This document shows positions 14,271 through 22,844 of a stretch of 41,452 nucleotides of DNA, in pieces (position 1 is the stretch's first letter; the number at the start of each line of letters is the position of its first letter). The translations under genes were made by a program, and so were the position numbers. Origin of the DNA: Pseudomonadota bacterium (lineage in GTDB: Bacteria > Pseudomonadota > Gammaproteobacteria > Burkholderiales > Thiobacillaceae); NCBI GenBank assembly GCA_030653935.1, contig JAURYL010000029.1:1-41452 (forward strand), read 5' to 3'. Below the pieces are notes generated by a model, which saw only the letters and a list, made by a program, of their open reading frames with translations, was not told the origin of the DNA and made no database searches.

Positions 14271-15769
14271 AACATAAGGTCAACCGCATCCACTTCGTCG
14301 GCATCGGCGGCGCCGGCATGAGCGGCATCGCCGAAGTGCTGATCAATCTGGGCTACAAGGTGTCCGGCAGCGATGGCGCCGACAACGCGGTGACCCAGCG
14401 TCTGGCCGGAATGGGCGCGACCGTGTTCAAAGGACATGCTGGCGAAAATATCCAGGGCGCCAATGTGCTGGTGATTTCCAGCGCCATCAAGGAAGACAAC
14501 CCGGAAGTGCAAGCCGCGCGCGCGGCGCGCATTCCGGTGGTGGCGCGCGCCATGATGCTGGCCGAGTTGATGCGCTTCAAACAGGGCATCGCCATCGCCG
14601 GCACCCACGGCAAGACCACCACCACCAGCCTGATCGCCAGCGTGCTGAACGAGGCCGGGCTGGACCCGACCTATGTGATCGGCGGCAAGTTGTTGGCGTC
14701 CGGCGCCAACGCCCGTCTGGGAACAGGCGAATGGCTGGTGGCGGAGGCGGACGAGTCGGACGCTTCCTTCCTGTATCTGTCGCCGGTGGTGTCCATCGTC
14801 ACCAATATCGACGCCGACCACATGGAAACCTACGGCCACGATTTTGAGCGTCTGAAATCGGCCTTTGTGGAATTCCTGCATCGCCTGCCGTTCTGGGGCA
14901 TGGCCATCCTCTGCGCCGACGATCCGGTGGTGCGCGAGCTGCTGCCGCGCATCGACAAGCCGGTGATGACCTACGGCACCGGCGAGGATTGCGCCATCCG
15001 CGCGGTGAATATCCGCGCCGAGGACGGCCGCATGTGCTTCACCGCCATCCGCAACGGGGTGAAATCCGCCGTCGACATCACCCTCAACATGCCGGGCATG
15101 CACAACGTACTCAATGCCCTCGCGGCGGTGGCCGTGGCCTGGGAACTGCAAGTGCCGGATGCCGCGTTGCAACGGGCGCTGGCGAATTTCAGTGGTGTCG
15201 GCCGCCGCTTCCAGCGCTATGGGGAAATCACCTTGCCCGCTGCGCGGGCAGGGGCAAGGGGCAAGGGGCAAGGGGCAAGGAAACCCCAACCCGATCAGCC
15301 GCACGACGGTTTTCCCTTGCCCCTTGCCCCTTGCCCCTCGTCCGCAGGACGAACCTTCACCCTGATCGACGATTACGGCCATCACCCGGTGGAAATGCAG
15401 GCCACCCTGAATGCCGCGCGCGGCGCCTTCCCCGGCCGCCGTCTGGTGCTGGCGTTCCAGCCGCACCGCTATACCCGCACCCGCGATCTGTTCGAGGACT
15501 TCGTGCGGGTGCTGTCGCAGGCCGACGCGGTGCTGCTGACCGAGGTCTACGCCGCCAGCGAGCAACCGATCATCGCCGCCGATGGTCGCGCCCTCTCCCG
15601 CGCCCTGCGCGTGGCCGGCAAGGTGGAGCCGGTGTTCGTCGAGGACGTGAATGAGCTTCCCGCCGCCCTGGCCGACTTCGTGCGCGATGGCGACGTGGTG
15701 CTGAGCATGGGCGCCGGCTCCATCGGCCAGGTGCCGGCCAGACTCGCGGAAATGGGAGCGCCGGCATGA
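14267..15769 (+). CDS. murC: UDP-MurNAc:L-alanine ligase, with a ~36-residue insert
   Basis: A 500-residue Mur ligase that adds L-alanine, the first residue of the stem peptide. Motifs: [17 protein letters not shown] (substrate-binding N-terminus), the ATP loop [14 protein letters not shown] (about residues 111-124), [34 protein letters not shown] and [15 protein letters not shown]. The family is normally about 460-470 residues. The excess is a single insert at about residues 324-361, between RYGEITLP and [11 protein letters not shown], encoded by a GCCCGC hairpin plus paired GGGGCAA and TTGCCCC heptamer arrays. The insert lies at the start of the C-terminal domain in a loop before the conserved DYGHHP. 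ATGA overlaps join it to murG and murB. Confidence 0.95.
   Translation: MKHKVNRIHFVGIGGAGMSGIAEVLINLGYKVSGSDGADNAVTQRLAGMGATVFKGHAGENIQGANVLVISSAIKEDNPEVQAARAARIPVVARAMMLAELMRFKQGIAIAGTHGKTTTTSLIASVLNEAGLDPTYVIGGKLLASGANARLGTGEWLVAEADESDASFLYLSPVVSIVTNIDADHMETYGHDFERLKSAFVEFLHRLPFWGMAILCADDPVVRELLPRIDKPVMTYGTGEDCAIRAVNIRAEDGRMCFTAIRNGVKSAVDITLNMPGMHNVLNALAAVAVAWELQVPDAALQRALANFSGVGRRFQRYGEITLPAARAGARGKGQGARKPQPDQPHDGFPLPLAPCPSSAGRTFTLIDDYGHHPVEMQATLNAARGAFPGRRLVLAFQPHRYTRTRDLFEDFVRVLSQADAVLLTEVYAASEQPIIAADGRALSRALRVAGKVEPVFVEDVNELPAALADFVRDGDVVLSMGAGSIGQVPARLAEMGAPA
15235..15338. repeat. Inverted GGGGCAA heptamer element inside murC
   Basis: A short hairpin GCCCGC-TGC-GCGGGC (15235-15249) is followed by four GGGGCAA units (15251-15278), a 38-nt spacer, and the inverted array of three TTGCCCC units (15317-15337). 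The layout matches the murG leader element: tandem heptamers as the two arms of one large hairpin. The element keeps the murC frame open throughout. Confidence 0.85.
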
Positions 15770-17697
15770 CCACGCCGCGCGGCATCCTGGAACACAACGT
15801 GGCCATGAGCGGCTATACCAGCTGGCGGGCTGGTGGGCCGGCGGATCGCCTTTACAAGCCGGCAGACCTGGAAGATTTGTGCGCCTTCCTGGCGACCGTG
15901 CCGACGGACGAGCCGGTGCATTTCGTCGGCCTCGGCAGCAACCTGCTGGTGCGCGACGGCGGAGTGCGCGGCACGGTGATCCATGTCCATGGCGCGCTGA
16001 AGGAACTGCGTTTCGAGGACCGTTGCGCGAGCCAGCGCCCGGAGAACATGGCGAAATTCGGTGTGGTCTACGCCGAGGCGGGCGTGGCCAGCCCCAAACT
16101 GGCGCGCTTCGCCGCCAGCCACAACCTCACCGGCGCGGAATTTCTCGCCGGCATACCCGGCACTGTCGGCGGTGCTCTGGCGATGAACGCGGGTTGTTAT
16201 GGCCACGAGACCTGGGCATACGTGTGCCAGGTGTTGACCGTGGACCACCAGGGCAAAACCCACAAGCGGACCCCGCGCGAGTTCCAGGTGGGCTATCGCC
16301 ATGTCGACCCCAACGGGCGGCATGATGAGTGGTTCCTGGCCGCCTGGTTCATGTTCCCGAAAGGCGATGGCGAGGCGGCGCGCGTGGAAATCAAACGCCT
16401 GCTGGAACGGCGCATGGCCAGCCAGCCGCTCGACCTGCCCAACGCCGGTTCGGTGTTCCGCAATCCGCCGGGGGATTACGCCGCCCGCCTGATCGAATCC
16501 TGCGGCATGAAGGGCATGCGTATCGGCGATGCCCAGGTTTCGGAAAAACATGCCAATTTCATCGTCAACCTGGGCCAGGCCAAGGCGAGCGACATCGAAA
16601 CCCTGATCGAGACGGTGCGGGAAAAAGTGAAGGAAAACAGTGGCGTCGAGTTGATCCGGGAAGTGCGAATTATTGGCGAACATGACGCGCGGGCGTCCTC
16701 GCCAGCTGGCCGGCCGCAGGTCGGTGTGATGGGATCGGCTTGGGAACGGGCTCAGGCCGGCTGGAAGCCGGCGCTACAAGATTTCGGCAAAGTCGCGGTG
16801 ATGTTCGGTGGCTCCTCCGCCGAGCGCGAGGTTTCCCTCAAGAGCGGCGCGGCGGTGTTGGCCGCCCTGCAAAGCCGGGGTGTCGACGCGCACGCCTTCG
16901 ATCCCGCCGCGCGAGCCCTGGAGGACTTGAAGAAGGAAGGGTTTCAGCGCGTCTTCATCGCCCTGCATGGCCGTGGTGGCGAGGACGGCACCCTGCAAGG
17001 GGCGTTGACCCTGATGGGCATTCCCTACACCGGAAGCGGTGTCCTGGCTTCCGCCCTGGCGATGGACAAGTGGCGCAGCAAGTTGCTCTGGCGGGCGGCC
17101 GGCTTGCCGATTCCTGACTATGCCCTGCTCGATGCCGCCTCCGATTACGCCGCCGTGGCCGAACGTCTGGGATTGCCTCTGTTCGTGAAGCCCGCGCGCG
17201 AGGGTTCCAGCATTGGCGTGATCAAGGTGAAACACGCCGCCGATATGGCCGCCGCCTATCAGGAAGCGGCGCTACATGATGATTTGGTGCTGGCGGAACA
17301 GGCGATGAGCGGTGGCGAGTACACCGTCGCGGTGCTCGGCGAGGACGCCGAACTGAAGGCCTTACCGTCCATTCGCATCGTGCCGGCGACCGAGTTCTAC
17401 GACTACGAGTCCAAATATCTGCGAGACGACACTCGTTACCTCTGTCCAAGCGGCCTCTCCGAGGCGGCGGAGGCGGAGATGCGCGAGCTGGCGCTACGCG
17501 GCTTCCGCGCGCTCGGTTGCCGTGGTTGGGCGCGAGTGGACTTCCTGCTCGACGCCGCCGGTCGCCCCTATCTGCTGGAAGCCAATACCGCGCCCGGCAT
17601 GACCGACCACAGTCTGGTGCCGATGGCGGCGCGCGTGGCCGGCCTCGAATTCGCCGATCTTTGTGTTCGCATCCTGGAGTTGGCCCATGTGGAATGA
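15766..17697 (+). CDS. murB-ddl: Fused UDP-N-acetylenolpyruvoylglucosamine reductase / D-Ala-D-Ala ligase
   Basis: A single 643-residue open frame carries two enzymes. Residues about 1-305 are MurB, the FAD/NADPH reductase making UDP-MurNAc: [55 protein letters not shown], the catalytic-serine motif NAGSVFRNP, and [13 protein letters not shown]. Residues about 341-643 are Ddl, an ATP-grasp ligase: [53 protein letters not shown] and [17 protein letters not shown]. The ~35-residue linker is encoded by about 100 nt with no stop and includes the translated REP at 16754-16778 (QAGWKPALQ). Separate Ddl translation from ATG 16729 is possible, though only a weak AGG precedes it. The ends overlap murC (ATGA) and ftsQ (11 nt). 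Confidence 0.9.
   Translation: MTTPRGILEHNVAMSGYTSWRAGGPADRLYKPADLEDLCAFLATVPTDEPVHFVGLGSNLLVRDGGVRGTVIHVHGALKELRFEDRCASQRPENMAKFGVVYAEAGVASPKLARFAASHNLTGAEFLAGIPGTVGGALAMNAGCYGHETWAYVCQVLTVDHQGKTHKRTPREFQVGYRHVDPNGRHDEWFLAAWFMFPKGDGEAARVEIKRLLERRMASQPLDLPNAGSVFRNPPGDYAARLIESCGMKGMRIGDAQVSEKHANFIVNLGQAKASDIETLIETVREKVKENSGVELIREVRIIGEHDARASSPAGRPQVGVMGSAWERAQAGWKPALQDFGKVAVMFGGSSAEREVSLKSGAAVLAALQSRGVDAHAFDPAARALEDLKKEGFQRVFIALHGRGGEDGTLQGALTLMGIPYTGSGVLASALAMDKWRSKLLWRAAGLPIPDYALLDAASDYAAVAERLGLPLFVKPAREGSSIGVIKVKHAADMAAAYQEAALHDDLVLAEQAMSGGEYTVAVLGEDAELKALPSIRIVPATEFYDYESKYLRDDTRYLCPSGLSEAAEAEMRELALRGFRALGCRGWARVDFLLDAAGRPYLLEANTAPGMTDHSLVPMAARVAGLEFADLCVRILELAHVE
16754..16778 (-). repeat. 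GCCGGCT REP in the murB-ddl linker
   Basis: GCCGGCT-GGA-AGCCGGC followed by GCTACA. Its 23 bp from 16756 are identical to 360-382 downstream of dapF. It is a single copy here and translates as AGWKPALQ. The flanking bases 16683-16753 show no similarity to either enzyme and probably represent former intergenic DNA. Confidence 0.85.
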
Positions 17698-18469
17698 CCC
17701 GGTAGCGCTCAATCGCCTCAGCCGTTTGATCCTGGCAGTCACCCTCTTGTTCACGGTGTGGACGGTGGGGCGGGCGGCGGCGGAGAAACTGGCGCCGTTC
17801 TGGCAAGTGCAGGTGGTCGGTGTCGGCAGCGAGGAAACGTATGTGGCGGCGAAGGAGGCTCTGGGCAAGTTGCGCGGCGGCTTCTTCGCGCTCGATCTGG
17901 TGGCCGCGCGCGCTGAATTCGAGCGCTTGCCCTGGGTGCGGCACGCGGAAATTCGCCGGGTCTGGCCGGGGCGCCTGGCGATCATCCTGGAAGAGCACCG
18001 CGCGGCGGCCGCCTGGAACGACCGCGCCTTGCTCAATACCCACGGCGAGGTGTTCGCGGTCGTGGCGATGGATCAATACCTCGGCCTGCCGCGCCTCTAC
18101 GCGCCGGAAGGCACCGAGCGGGAAACAGCGCGCCGCTACGGCGAGTTCGTGGCGGTGGTGAAACCACTCGGCATGCGCGTCGAACAGGTCGTGGTGACGA
18201 CGCGGCAGTCCTGGCGGGTGCGCCTACAGGGCGGCAAGTCGGGCGCGGGCAACGGTGTCGGTGGTGTCCTGGTGGAACTGGGACGCGATCATCTCTCCGA
18301 CCGCCTCGCCCGCTTCGCCCGTTTCTATCCGCAGGCGGTGGAGTCGATGGGGCCGATTGCCCGCGCCGACATGCGCTATCCCAACGGTTTCGCGGCGCAA
18401 GTGAAGGGCGGCCCGGTAGGAGGCCAACCCATGGGCCGAAAAATGGCTAAGGACGTAAACAAGGCATGA
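17687..18469 (+). CDS. ftsQ: Cell division protein FtsQ
   Basis: A 260-residue bitopic divisome protein that scaffolds FtsB and FtsL. A short cytoplasmic N-terminus and one transmembrane helix (about residues 8-30, [18 protein letters not shown]) precede the POTRA domain ([60 protein letters not shown]). The beta domain follows, with [16 protein letters not shown] and [11 protein letters not shown]. The end is unusual: after the conserved [16 protein letters not shown] it continues with [15 protein letters not shown], encoded by a GTAGGAG-type repeat at 18416-18440. ATG 17687 overlaps ddl by 11 nt and has GGAG upstream. The stop overlaps ftsA (ATGA). Confidence 0.93.
   Translation: MWNDPVALNRLSRLILAVTLLFTVWTVGRAAAEKLAPFWQVQVVGVGSEETYVAAKEALGKLRGGFFALDLVAARAEFERLPWVRHAEIRRVWPGRLAIILEEHRAAAAWNDRALLNTHGEVFAVVAMDQYLGLPRLYAPEGTERETARRYGEFVAVVKPLGMRVEQVVVTTRQSWRVRLQGGKSGAGNGVGGVLVELGRDHLSDRLARFARFYPQAVESMGPIARADMRYPNGFAAQVKGGPVGGQPMGRKMAKDVNKA
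18416..18440 (+). repeat. GTAGGAG-type REP variant in the ftsQ tail
   Basis: GTAGGAGGCC, then AACCCAT, then GGGCCGAA. Both ends match the copy at 7347-7371, but the loop is longer and the stem shorter. It is translated as GGQPMGR near the FtsQ C-terminus, beyond the last conserved residues. Confidence 0.7.
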
Positions 18470-19704
18470 GCAAGATTCGAGAAAACAAGGACTTGATCGT
18501 CGGTCTCGACATCGGTACGTCGAAGATCGTCGCCCTGGTGGCGGAGGCGCTGCCGGAAGGTGGCATCAACATCATCGGCATGGGCCAGGCGCCGTCACGC
18601 GGCCTCAAGAAGGGCGTGGTGGTGGATATCGAGGCGACCGTCGCGGCGATCCAGCGCGCGCTGGAAGAAGCCGAGCTGATGGCCAACTGCAAGATTACCC
18701 AGGTCTACACGGGCATCGCCGGCAGCCACATCAAGGCGCAGAACTCCAGCGGCATGCTGCCGATCCGCGACCGCGAGGTAAGCCAGGCGGACAAGGACCG
18801 GGTGGTGGAAATCGCCCGCGCCCTCAACATTCCGGCCGACCAGCAGGTGCTGCACGTGCTGCCGCAGGAATACATCATTGACGGCCAGGACGGGGTGCGC
18901 GAACCCCTGGGCATGTCCGGCGTGCGTCTGGAAGTGAAGGTGCACATCGTCACCGGCGCCGTCTCCGCCGCCCAGAACATCGTCAAATGCGTGCGCCGCT
19001 GCGGCCTGGAAGTGCAGGACCTGGTGCTGCAACCGCTGGCGTCGAGCAAGGCGGTGCTGAATGACGACGAGAAGGACCTCGGCGTCTGCCTGGTGGACAT
19101 CGGCGGCGGCACCACCGACATCGCCGTCTATACCCGTGGCGCCATCCAGCATGTGGCGGTGATACCCATCGCCGGCGATCAGATCACCAACGACATCGCC
19201 ATGACCCTGCGCACGCCGACGCGCGAAGCGGAAGACCTGAAGATTCAGCACGGCACCGCACTGCGCCAGTTGGCCGACCCCAAGGAAATGATTGAGGTTC
19301 CGGGCATCGGCGATCGCGGCCCGCGCATGCTTTCCAAGCAGTTGCTCTCGGAAGTGATCGAGCCACGCGCGGAAGAGCTTTACAGCCTGGTGCAGGCGGA
19401 ACTGCGCCGCTCCGGCTTCGAGGAGCAGATTTCCTCCGGCATCGTGCTTACAGGCGGCAGCAGCCAGATGCGCGGGATGGTGGAACTGGCCGAGGAAATC
19501 TTCCACATGCCGGTGCGCGTCGGCATGCCGGAATATCTCGGCGGCTTTTCCGAGCGGGTGAAGAACCCGCGTTTCGCCACCAGTGTCGGCCTCTTGCTGA
19601 TCGGCCTGGACAAGCACGACACCGACCAGGCGGCGCGCATCCAGGGCGCCAGCTTCAAGCAGATCCTGGAAAGAATGAAGTCATGGTTTCAACAGAATTT
19701 TTGA
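18466..19704 (+). CDS. ftsA: Cell division protein FtsA
   Basis: A 412-residue actin-like ATPase that tethers FtsZ to the membrane and recruits the late divisome. Phosphate 1 motif DLIVGLDIGTSKIVALVAE (about residues 5-23), the SHS2/1C domain (IQRALEEAELMANCKITQVYTGIAGSHI), LEVKVHIVTGAVSAAQN, phosphate 2 LVDIGGGTTDIAVY and the adenosine motif GIVLTGGSSQMRGMVELAE are all present. The C-terminus FKQILERMKSWFQQNF is the amphipathic membrane-targeting helix. Length and motifs are normal. ATG 18466 overlaps the ftsQ stop by 4 nt. A 101-nt gap separates it from ftsZ. Confidence 0.97.
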   Translation: MSKIRENKDLIVGLDIGTSKIVALVAEALPEGGINIIGMGQAPSRGLKKGVVVDIEATVAAIQRALEEAELMANCKITQVYTGIAGSHIKAQNSSGMLPIRDREVSQADKDRVVEIARALNIPADQQVLHVLPQEYIIDGQDGVREPLGMSGVRLEVKVHIVTGAVSAAQNIVKCVRRCGLEVQDLVLQPLASSKAVLNDDEKDLGVCLVDIGGGTTDIAVYTRGAIQHVAVIPIAGDQITNDIAMTLRTPTREAEDLKIQHGTALRQLADPKEMIEVPGIGDRGPRMLSKQLLSEVIEPRAEELYSLVQAELRRSGFEEQISSGIVLTGGSSQMRGMVELAEEIFHMPVRVGMPEYLGGFSERVKNPRFATSVGLLLIGLDKHDTDQAARIQGASFKQILERMKSWFQQNF

Positions 19705-19805
19705 TTCGGGAACGGCGCGCGCGCTGGAGAAAGGGAGCGCATTTCTTCTCCATTGCACTAATCCGTAACCGTTTTTTGTGTAAGTCACCGTAGGAGGGAC
19801 GCAAC

Positions 19806-20990
19806 ATGTTGTTCGAACTGGAAGACCTGAATACCCAGGAAGCCGTGATCAAGGTCATCGGCGTGGGTGGTTGCGGCGGCAACGCCGTGGATCACATGAT
19901 CGGCAAGGGCATGACGGGGGTGGAGTTCATCACCATCAATACCGACGCCCAGGCGCTGCGGCGCAACCGCGCGCCGGTGCAATTGCAGATCGGCAATTCC
20001 GCCACCAAGGGCCTCGGCGCCGGCGGCAAGTGGGAAGTGGGCCGCGAGGCGGCCCTGGAGGACAAGGAACGCATCGCGGCGCTGATCGATGGCGCCGACA
20101 TGCTGTTCATCGCCGCCGGCATGGGTGGCGGCACCGGTACCGGCGCCGCGCCGGTGGTGGCGGAGGTGGCGAAGGATCTCGGCATCCTGGCCGTGGCCGT
20201 GGTGACCAAGCCCTTCATCTTTGAACAAAACAAACGCATGCGCTCCGCCGAGCAGGGCTTGAAGTCTCTGTCCGAACATGTCGACAGCCTGATCGTCATC
20301 CCCAACGAGAAGCTGATCCAGGTACTCGGCGGCGGTACCAAGCTGACCGATGCCTTCATCGCCGCCAACGACGTGCTGCACAGCGCGGTATCCGGCATTG
20401 CCGAGATCATCAGCAACCCGGGCATGATCAACGTCGACTTCGCCGACGTGAAGACGGTGATGAGCGAAGTTGGTATGGCCATGATGGGCTCCGCCCTGGC
20501 CGAGGGCGCGGATCGTGCCCGTGTCGCGGCCGAGAAGGCGGTCGCCAGCCCGTTGCTGGAAAATGTCGATCTCAAGGGCGCGCGCGGCGTGCTGGTGAAC
20601 ATCACCTCCAACGACAGCCTGACCCTGGACGAGTATTACGAAGTGATGAACACCATCCAGGGCTTCGCCGCCGAGGAAGCCACCGTGATCGTCGGCACCG
20701 CGCTGGACGAGACCATGGGCGACGGCCTGCGCGTGACCATGGTGGCCACCGGCCTGGGCAATCCGGTCAAATCGTCGATGAAAAAACCGGAAATCCGCAT
20801 CGTCGAGCCGGTGATGCTGGCTACCGGTACCGGCGACGCGCGTCCGTACAGCAACGCCTATGACGGTGATATCGACACCCCCACCGTCATCCGCAACCGC
20901 CGCAGTAGCCAGGCGGCGGTGGAAGTGGCGCAGTCGGCGGGCATCGATACGCTGGATATCCCCGCCTTCCTGCGCAAGCAGGCGGACTGA
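19806..20990 (+). CDS. ftsZ: Cell division GTPase FtsZ
   Basis: A 394-residue tubulin-like GTPase that polymerises into the Z-ring. GTP-binding motifs: KVIGVGGCGGNAVDHM (about residues 17-32), the tubulin signature GMGGGTGTGAAPVVAEVAKD (about 105-124), and NVDFADVKTVMSEVGMAMMG. A variable spacer follows the globular domain, and the C-terminal peptide DTLDIPAFLRKQAD binds FtsA and ZipA. A strong AGGAGGG at 19794-19800 precedes ATG 19806, giving ftsZ a much better ribosome site than its neighbours, as expected for a high-copy protein. The 101-nt leader has AT-rich stretches (TTGCAC at 19753, then GTTTTTTGTG), but no convincing promoter was recognised. Confidence 0.98.
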   Translation: MLFELEDLNTQEAVIKVIGVGGCGGNAVDHMIGKGMTGVEFITINTDAQALRRNRAPVQLQIGNSATKGLGAGGKWEVGREAALEDKERIAALIDGADMLFIAAGMGGGTGTGAAPVVAEVAKDLGILAVAVVTKPFIFEQNKRMRSAEQGLKSLSEHVDSLIVIPNEKLIQVLGGGTKLTDAFIAANDVLHSAVSGIAEIISNPGMINVDFADVKTVMSEVGMAMMGSALAEGADRARVAAEKAVASPLLENVDLKGARGVLVNITSNDSLTLDEYYEVMNTIQGFAAEEATVIVGTALDETMGDGLRVTMVATGLGNPVKSSMKKPEIRIVEPVMLATGTGDARPYSNAYDGDIDTPTVIRNRRSSQAAVEVAQSAGIDTLDIPAFLRKQAD

Positions 20991-20994
20991 TTCG

Positions 20995-21014
20995 ATTTCG
21001 GATTTCGGATTTCT
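20995..21014 (+). repeat. ATTTCGG heptamers after ftsZ
   Basis: ATTTCGG at 20995-21001 and 21002-21008, then the degenerate ATTTCTGG. The same heptamer forms the four-copy array at the start of murE (6304-6331). Confidence 0.75.
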
Positions 21015-21054
21015 GGAATCAGACGTGCAACAAGCTGTTGTTTTGTTTGGTGAT

Positions 21055-21094
21055 TATCCCGGCTGGGCGCAACCCCTCCCGCCCGCCCGGGATA
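21055..21094. terminator. Strong hairpin between ftsZ and lpxC
   Basis: TATCCCGGCTGGGCG at 21055-21069 pairs with CGCCCGCCCGGGATA at 21080-21094 (two mismatches), with a 10-nt loop. There is no T-run after it, so it is not a standard intrinsic terminator. It could attenuate read-through from ftsZ into lpxC or protect the ftsZ mRNA end. Confidence 0.45.
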
Positions 21095-21134
21095 ACATCC
21101 GGCATCCCTATCCCAATCGAAGCGGCACGATTCC

Positions 21135-22049
21135 ATGATTCGTCAACGCACCATCAAATCCTTGGTCAGCGCCACCGGCGTCGGCCTGCACACGGGTACC
21201 CGGGTCAATCTGACCCTGCGCCCGGCGGCAGCCGGTACCGGGATATGGTTTCGCCGAACCGATCTGGCGGAACCGCGTGAATTCAAGGTCGCGCCGGAAT
21301 CCGTCACGGATACCCGTCTGTGCTCCGCACTGGAAGGCAACGGCGCCAGGGTGGCGACGGTCGAACATCTGATGTCCGCCCTTGCCGGGTTGGGCATCGA
21401 CAACCTGTACATCGATCTGGATGGCCCGGAAGTGCCCATCCTCGATGGCTCCGCCGCGCCTTTCGTGTACTTGCTGCAATCCACCGGCATCGAAGTCCAG
21501 AATGCCGCCAAACGCTTCATCCGGGTGAAGCACCCGGTGCGGGTAGAGGACGGTGACAAATGGGCCGAGTTCACCCCGCATGAAGGCTGCACCCTGGCCT
21601 TCAAGATCGATTTCGATCATCCCGTATTCAAGCATTCCGCGCGCGAGATCAAGCTCGACTTCGCGCGTCAGTCCTATGTCCAGGAAATCAGCCGGGCGCG
21701 CACCTTCGGCTTCATGCGTGAAGTGGAATACCTGCGCAGCAACGGCCTCGCCCTCGGCGGGACACTGGACAACGCCATCGTCATGGACGACTTCCGCGTC
21801 CTCAACAGCGATGGTCTGCGCTATGCCGACGAGTTCGTGAAGCACAAGGTGCTCGACGCGGTGGGCGATCTCTATCTGGCCGGGCACCCGATCCTGGGCG
21901 CCTTCTCCGCCTACAAATCCGGCCACGGTCTCAACAACAAACTGTTGCGTGGCCTGCTGGCAGACGCGAGCGCCTGGGAATGGGCGGAGTTCAAGGACGA
22001 CGCCAGTGTGCCCCGTGGCCTGCTCGACCTGTATCCGCTGTCCGCCTGA
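21135..22049 (+). CDS. lpxC: UDP-3-O-acyl-N-acetylglucosamine deacetylase
   Basis: A 304-residue zinc amidase that catalyses the committed step of lipid A synthesis. Family motifs: [21 protein letters not shown] (start), [16 protein letters not shown] with the zinc histidine of [38 protein letters not shown], and [19 protein letters not shown], which contains the other zinc ligands (H and D of HKVLDAVGD). The catalytic region KSGHGLNN near the end is present. The length is normal. ATG 21135 gives the expected N-terminus, though only a weak purine run (CGAAGCGG) precedes it. It follows ftsZ, as in many proteobacteria. The stop overlaps the next small gene (TGATG). Confidence 0.97.
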   Translation: MIRQRTIKSLVSATGVGLHTGTRVNLTLRPAAAGTGIWFRRTDLAEPREFKVAPESVTDTRLCSALEGNGARVATVEHLMSALAGLGIDNLYIDLDGPEVPILDGSAAPFVYLLQSTGIEVQNAAKRFIRVKHPVRVEDGDKWAEFTPHEGCTLAFKIDFDHPVFKHSAREIKLDFARQSYVQEISRARTFGFMREVEYLRSNGLALGGTLDNAIVMDDFRVLNSDGLRYADEFVKHKVLDAVGDLYLAGHPILGAFSAYKSGHGLNNKLLRGLLADASAWEWAEFKDDASVPRGLLDLYPLSA

Positions 22050-22234
22050 TGTTGGGCATCCGTCTCCTCCTGATCCTGATCGGCGGCTTTCTGATCGTCA
22101 GCCTGCTTGGCTACGCCATCAGTCGCGACCCGCGCTGGCTGCGCTTCGCCGGTCTCGGCCTGAAGGGCGGCCTGGCGCTGATTCTGCTGATCATGCTGGT
22201 CTACCTGGTGGAACGGCTGGTCATGGTGATCTGA
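22049..22234 (+). CDS. Small two-helix membrane protein
   Basis: A 61-residue hydrophobic protein that I do not recognise by family. ATG 22049 shares one base with the lpxC stop (TGATG), so it is probably translated by coupling. Two predicted transmembrane helices (LLLILIGGFLIVSLLGYAI, about 6-24, and GGLALILLIMLVYLVERLVM, about 40-59) flank a basic loop SRDPRWLRFAG, which suggests an inner-membrane hairpin with the loop in the cytoplasm. Translational coupling to lpxC suggests an envelope role, but this is inference. Similar small membrane proteins often go unannotated. Confidence 0.7.
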   Translation: MLGIRLLLILIGGFLIVSLLGYAISRDPRWLRFAGLGLKGGLALILLIMLVYLVERLVMVI

Positions 22235-22261
22235 GCCCCATTATTTTTAGGAGCAGCATGG

Positions 22262-22798
22262 ATGGCGTCTTTGCAAGAGCAGTTTTTGAAAGCCGGCTTG
22301 GTGGACAAGAAAAAAGCCAAGCAGGCCAACCACGACAAAAGCAATCAGAAGAAGGATGAGCGTCGCACCGGCACGCAAAGTGTCGATGAGGCGCGTCTGG
22401 CCGCGCTGGAAACGCAACGCAAGAATGCCGAGCGAGCCCGGGAACTCAATGCCCAGCGTGACGCAGCCGCCACCCAAAAGGCGATCGAGGCGCAAATCGC
22501 CCAGATGGTGCGGCAGAACCGCCAGAGCAAGGGCGCCGGCGACATCGCCTACAACTTCACCCGCGGCAACAAGATCGACCGGATCTATGTGTCAGCCGCG
22601 GTGCGCGCGCATCTGGTGGCCGGGCATCTGGTGATCGTCTGCCTGGGCGGCGCCAGCGAATTGGTTCCCAAGGTGATCGCCGACAAGATCGCCGAGCGCG
22701 ATGCCTCACTCGTTGTTCGGGTGAACAAGACCAGCGGCGAAATCGCCGCGGATGATCCGTATGCCAGTTACCAGATTCCGGACGACCTGATGTGGTGA
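22262..22798 (+). CDS. DUF2058 family protein (YaiL-like)
   Basis: A 178-residue soluble protein of the DUF2058 family, of unknown function. The family opening SLQEQFLKAGLVDKKKAKQA is followed by a long charged helical or coiled region (about residues 20-90, rich in K, R, E and Q) and a small globular C-terminal part (AYNFTRGNKIDRIYVSAAVRAHLVAGHLVIVCLGG through YQIPDDLMW). AGGAG at 22249-22253 supports ATG 22262; an ATG at 22258 is out of frame. It is separated from the previous gene by 27 nt and may be co-transcribed with lpxC. It converges on the aminotransferase gene, with 46 nt between their stops. Confidence 0.88.
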   Translation: MASLQEQFLKAGLVDKKKAKQANHDKSNQKKDERRTGTQSVDEARLAALETQRKNAERARELNAQRDAAATQKAIEAQIAQMVRQNRQSKGAGDIAYNFTRGNKIDRIYVSAAVRAHLVAGHLVIVCLGGASELVPKVIADKIAERDASLVVRVNKTSGEIAADDPYASYQIPDDLMW

Positions 22799-22844
22799 TT
22801 CGGGCGGGCCGCCGGGATCGGCGGACACCCTGCCCGCGTCACGA

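Noticed and set aside
19705-19805. Dedicated ftsZ promoter
   Set aside because: TTGCAC at 19753 has no matching -10 at a usual distance. The region is AT-rich but no convincing pair was found, so it is not listed.
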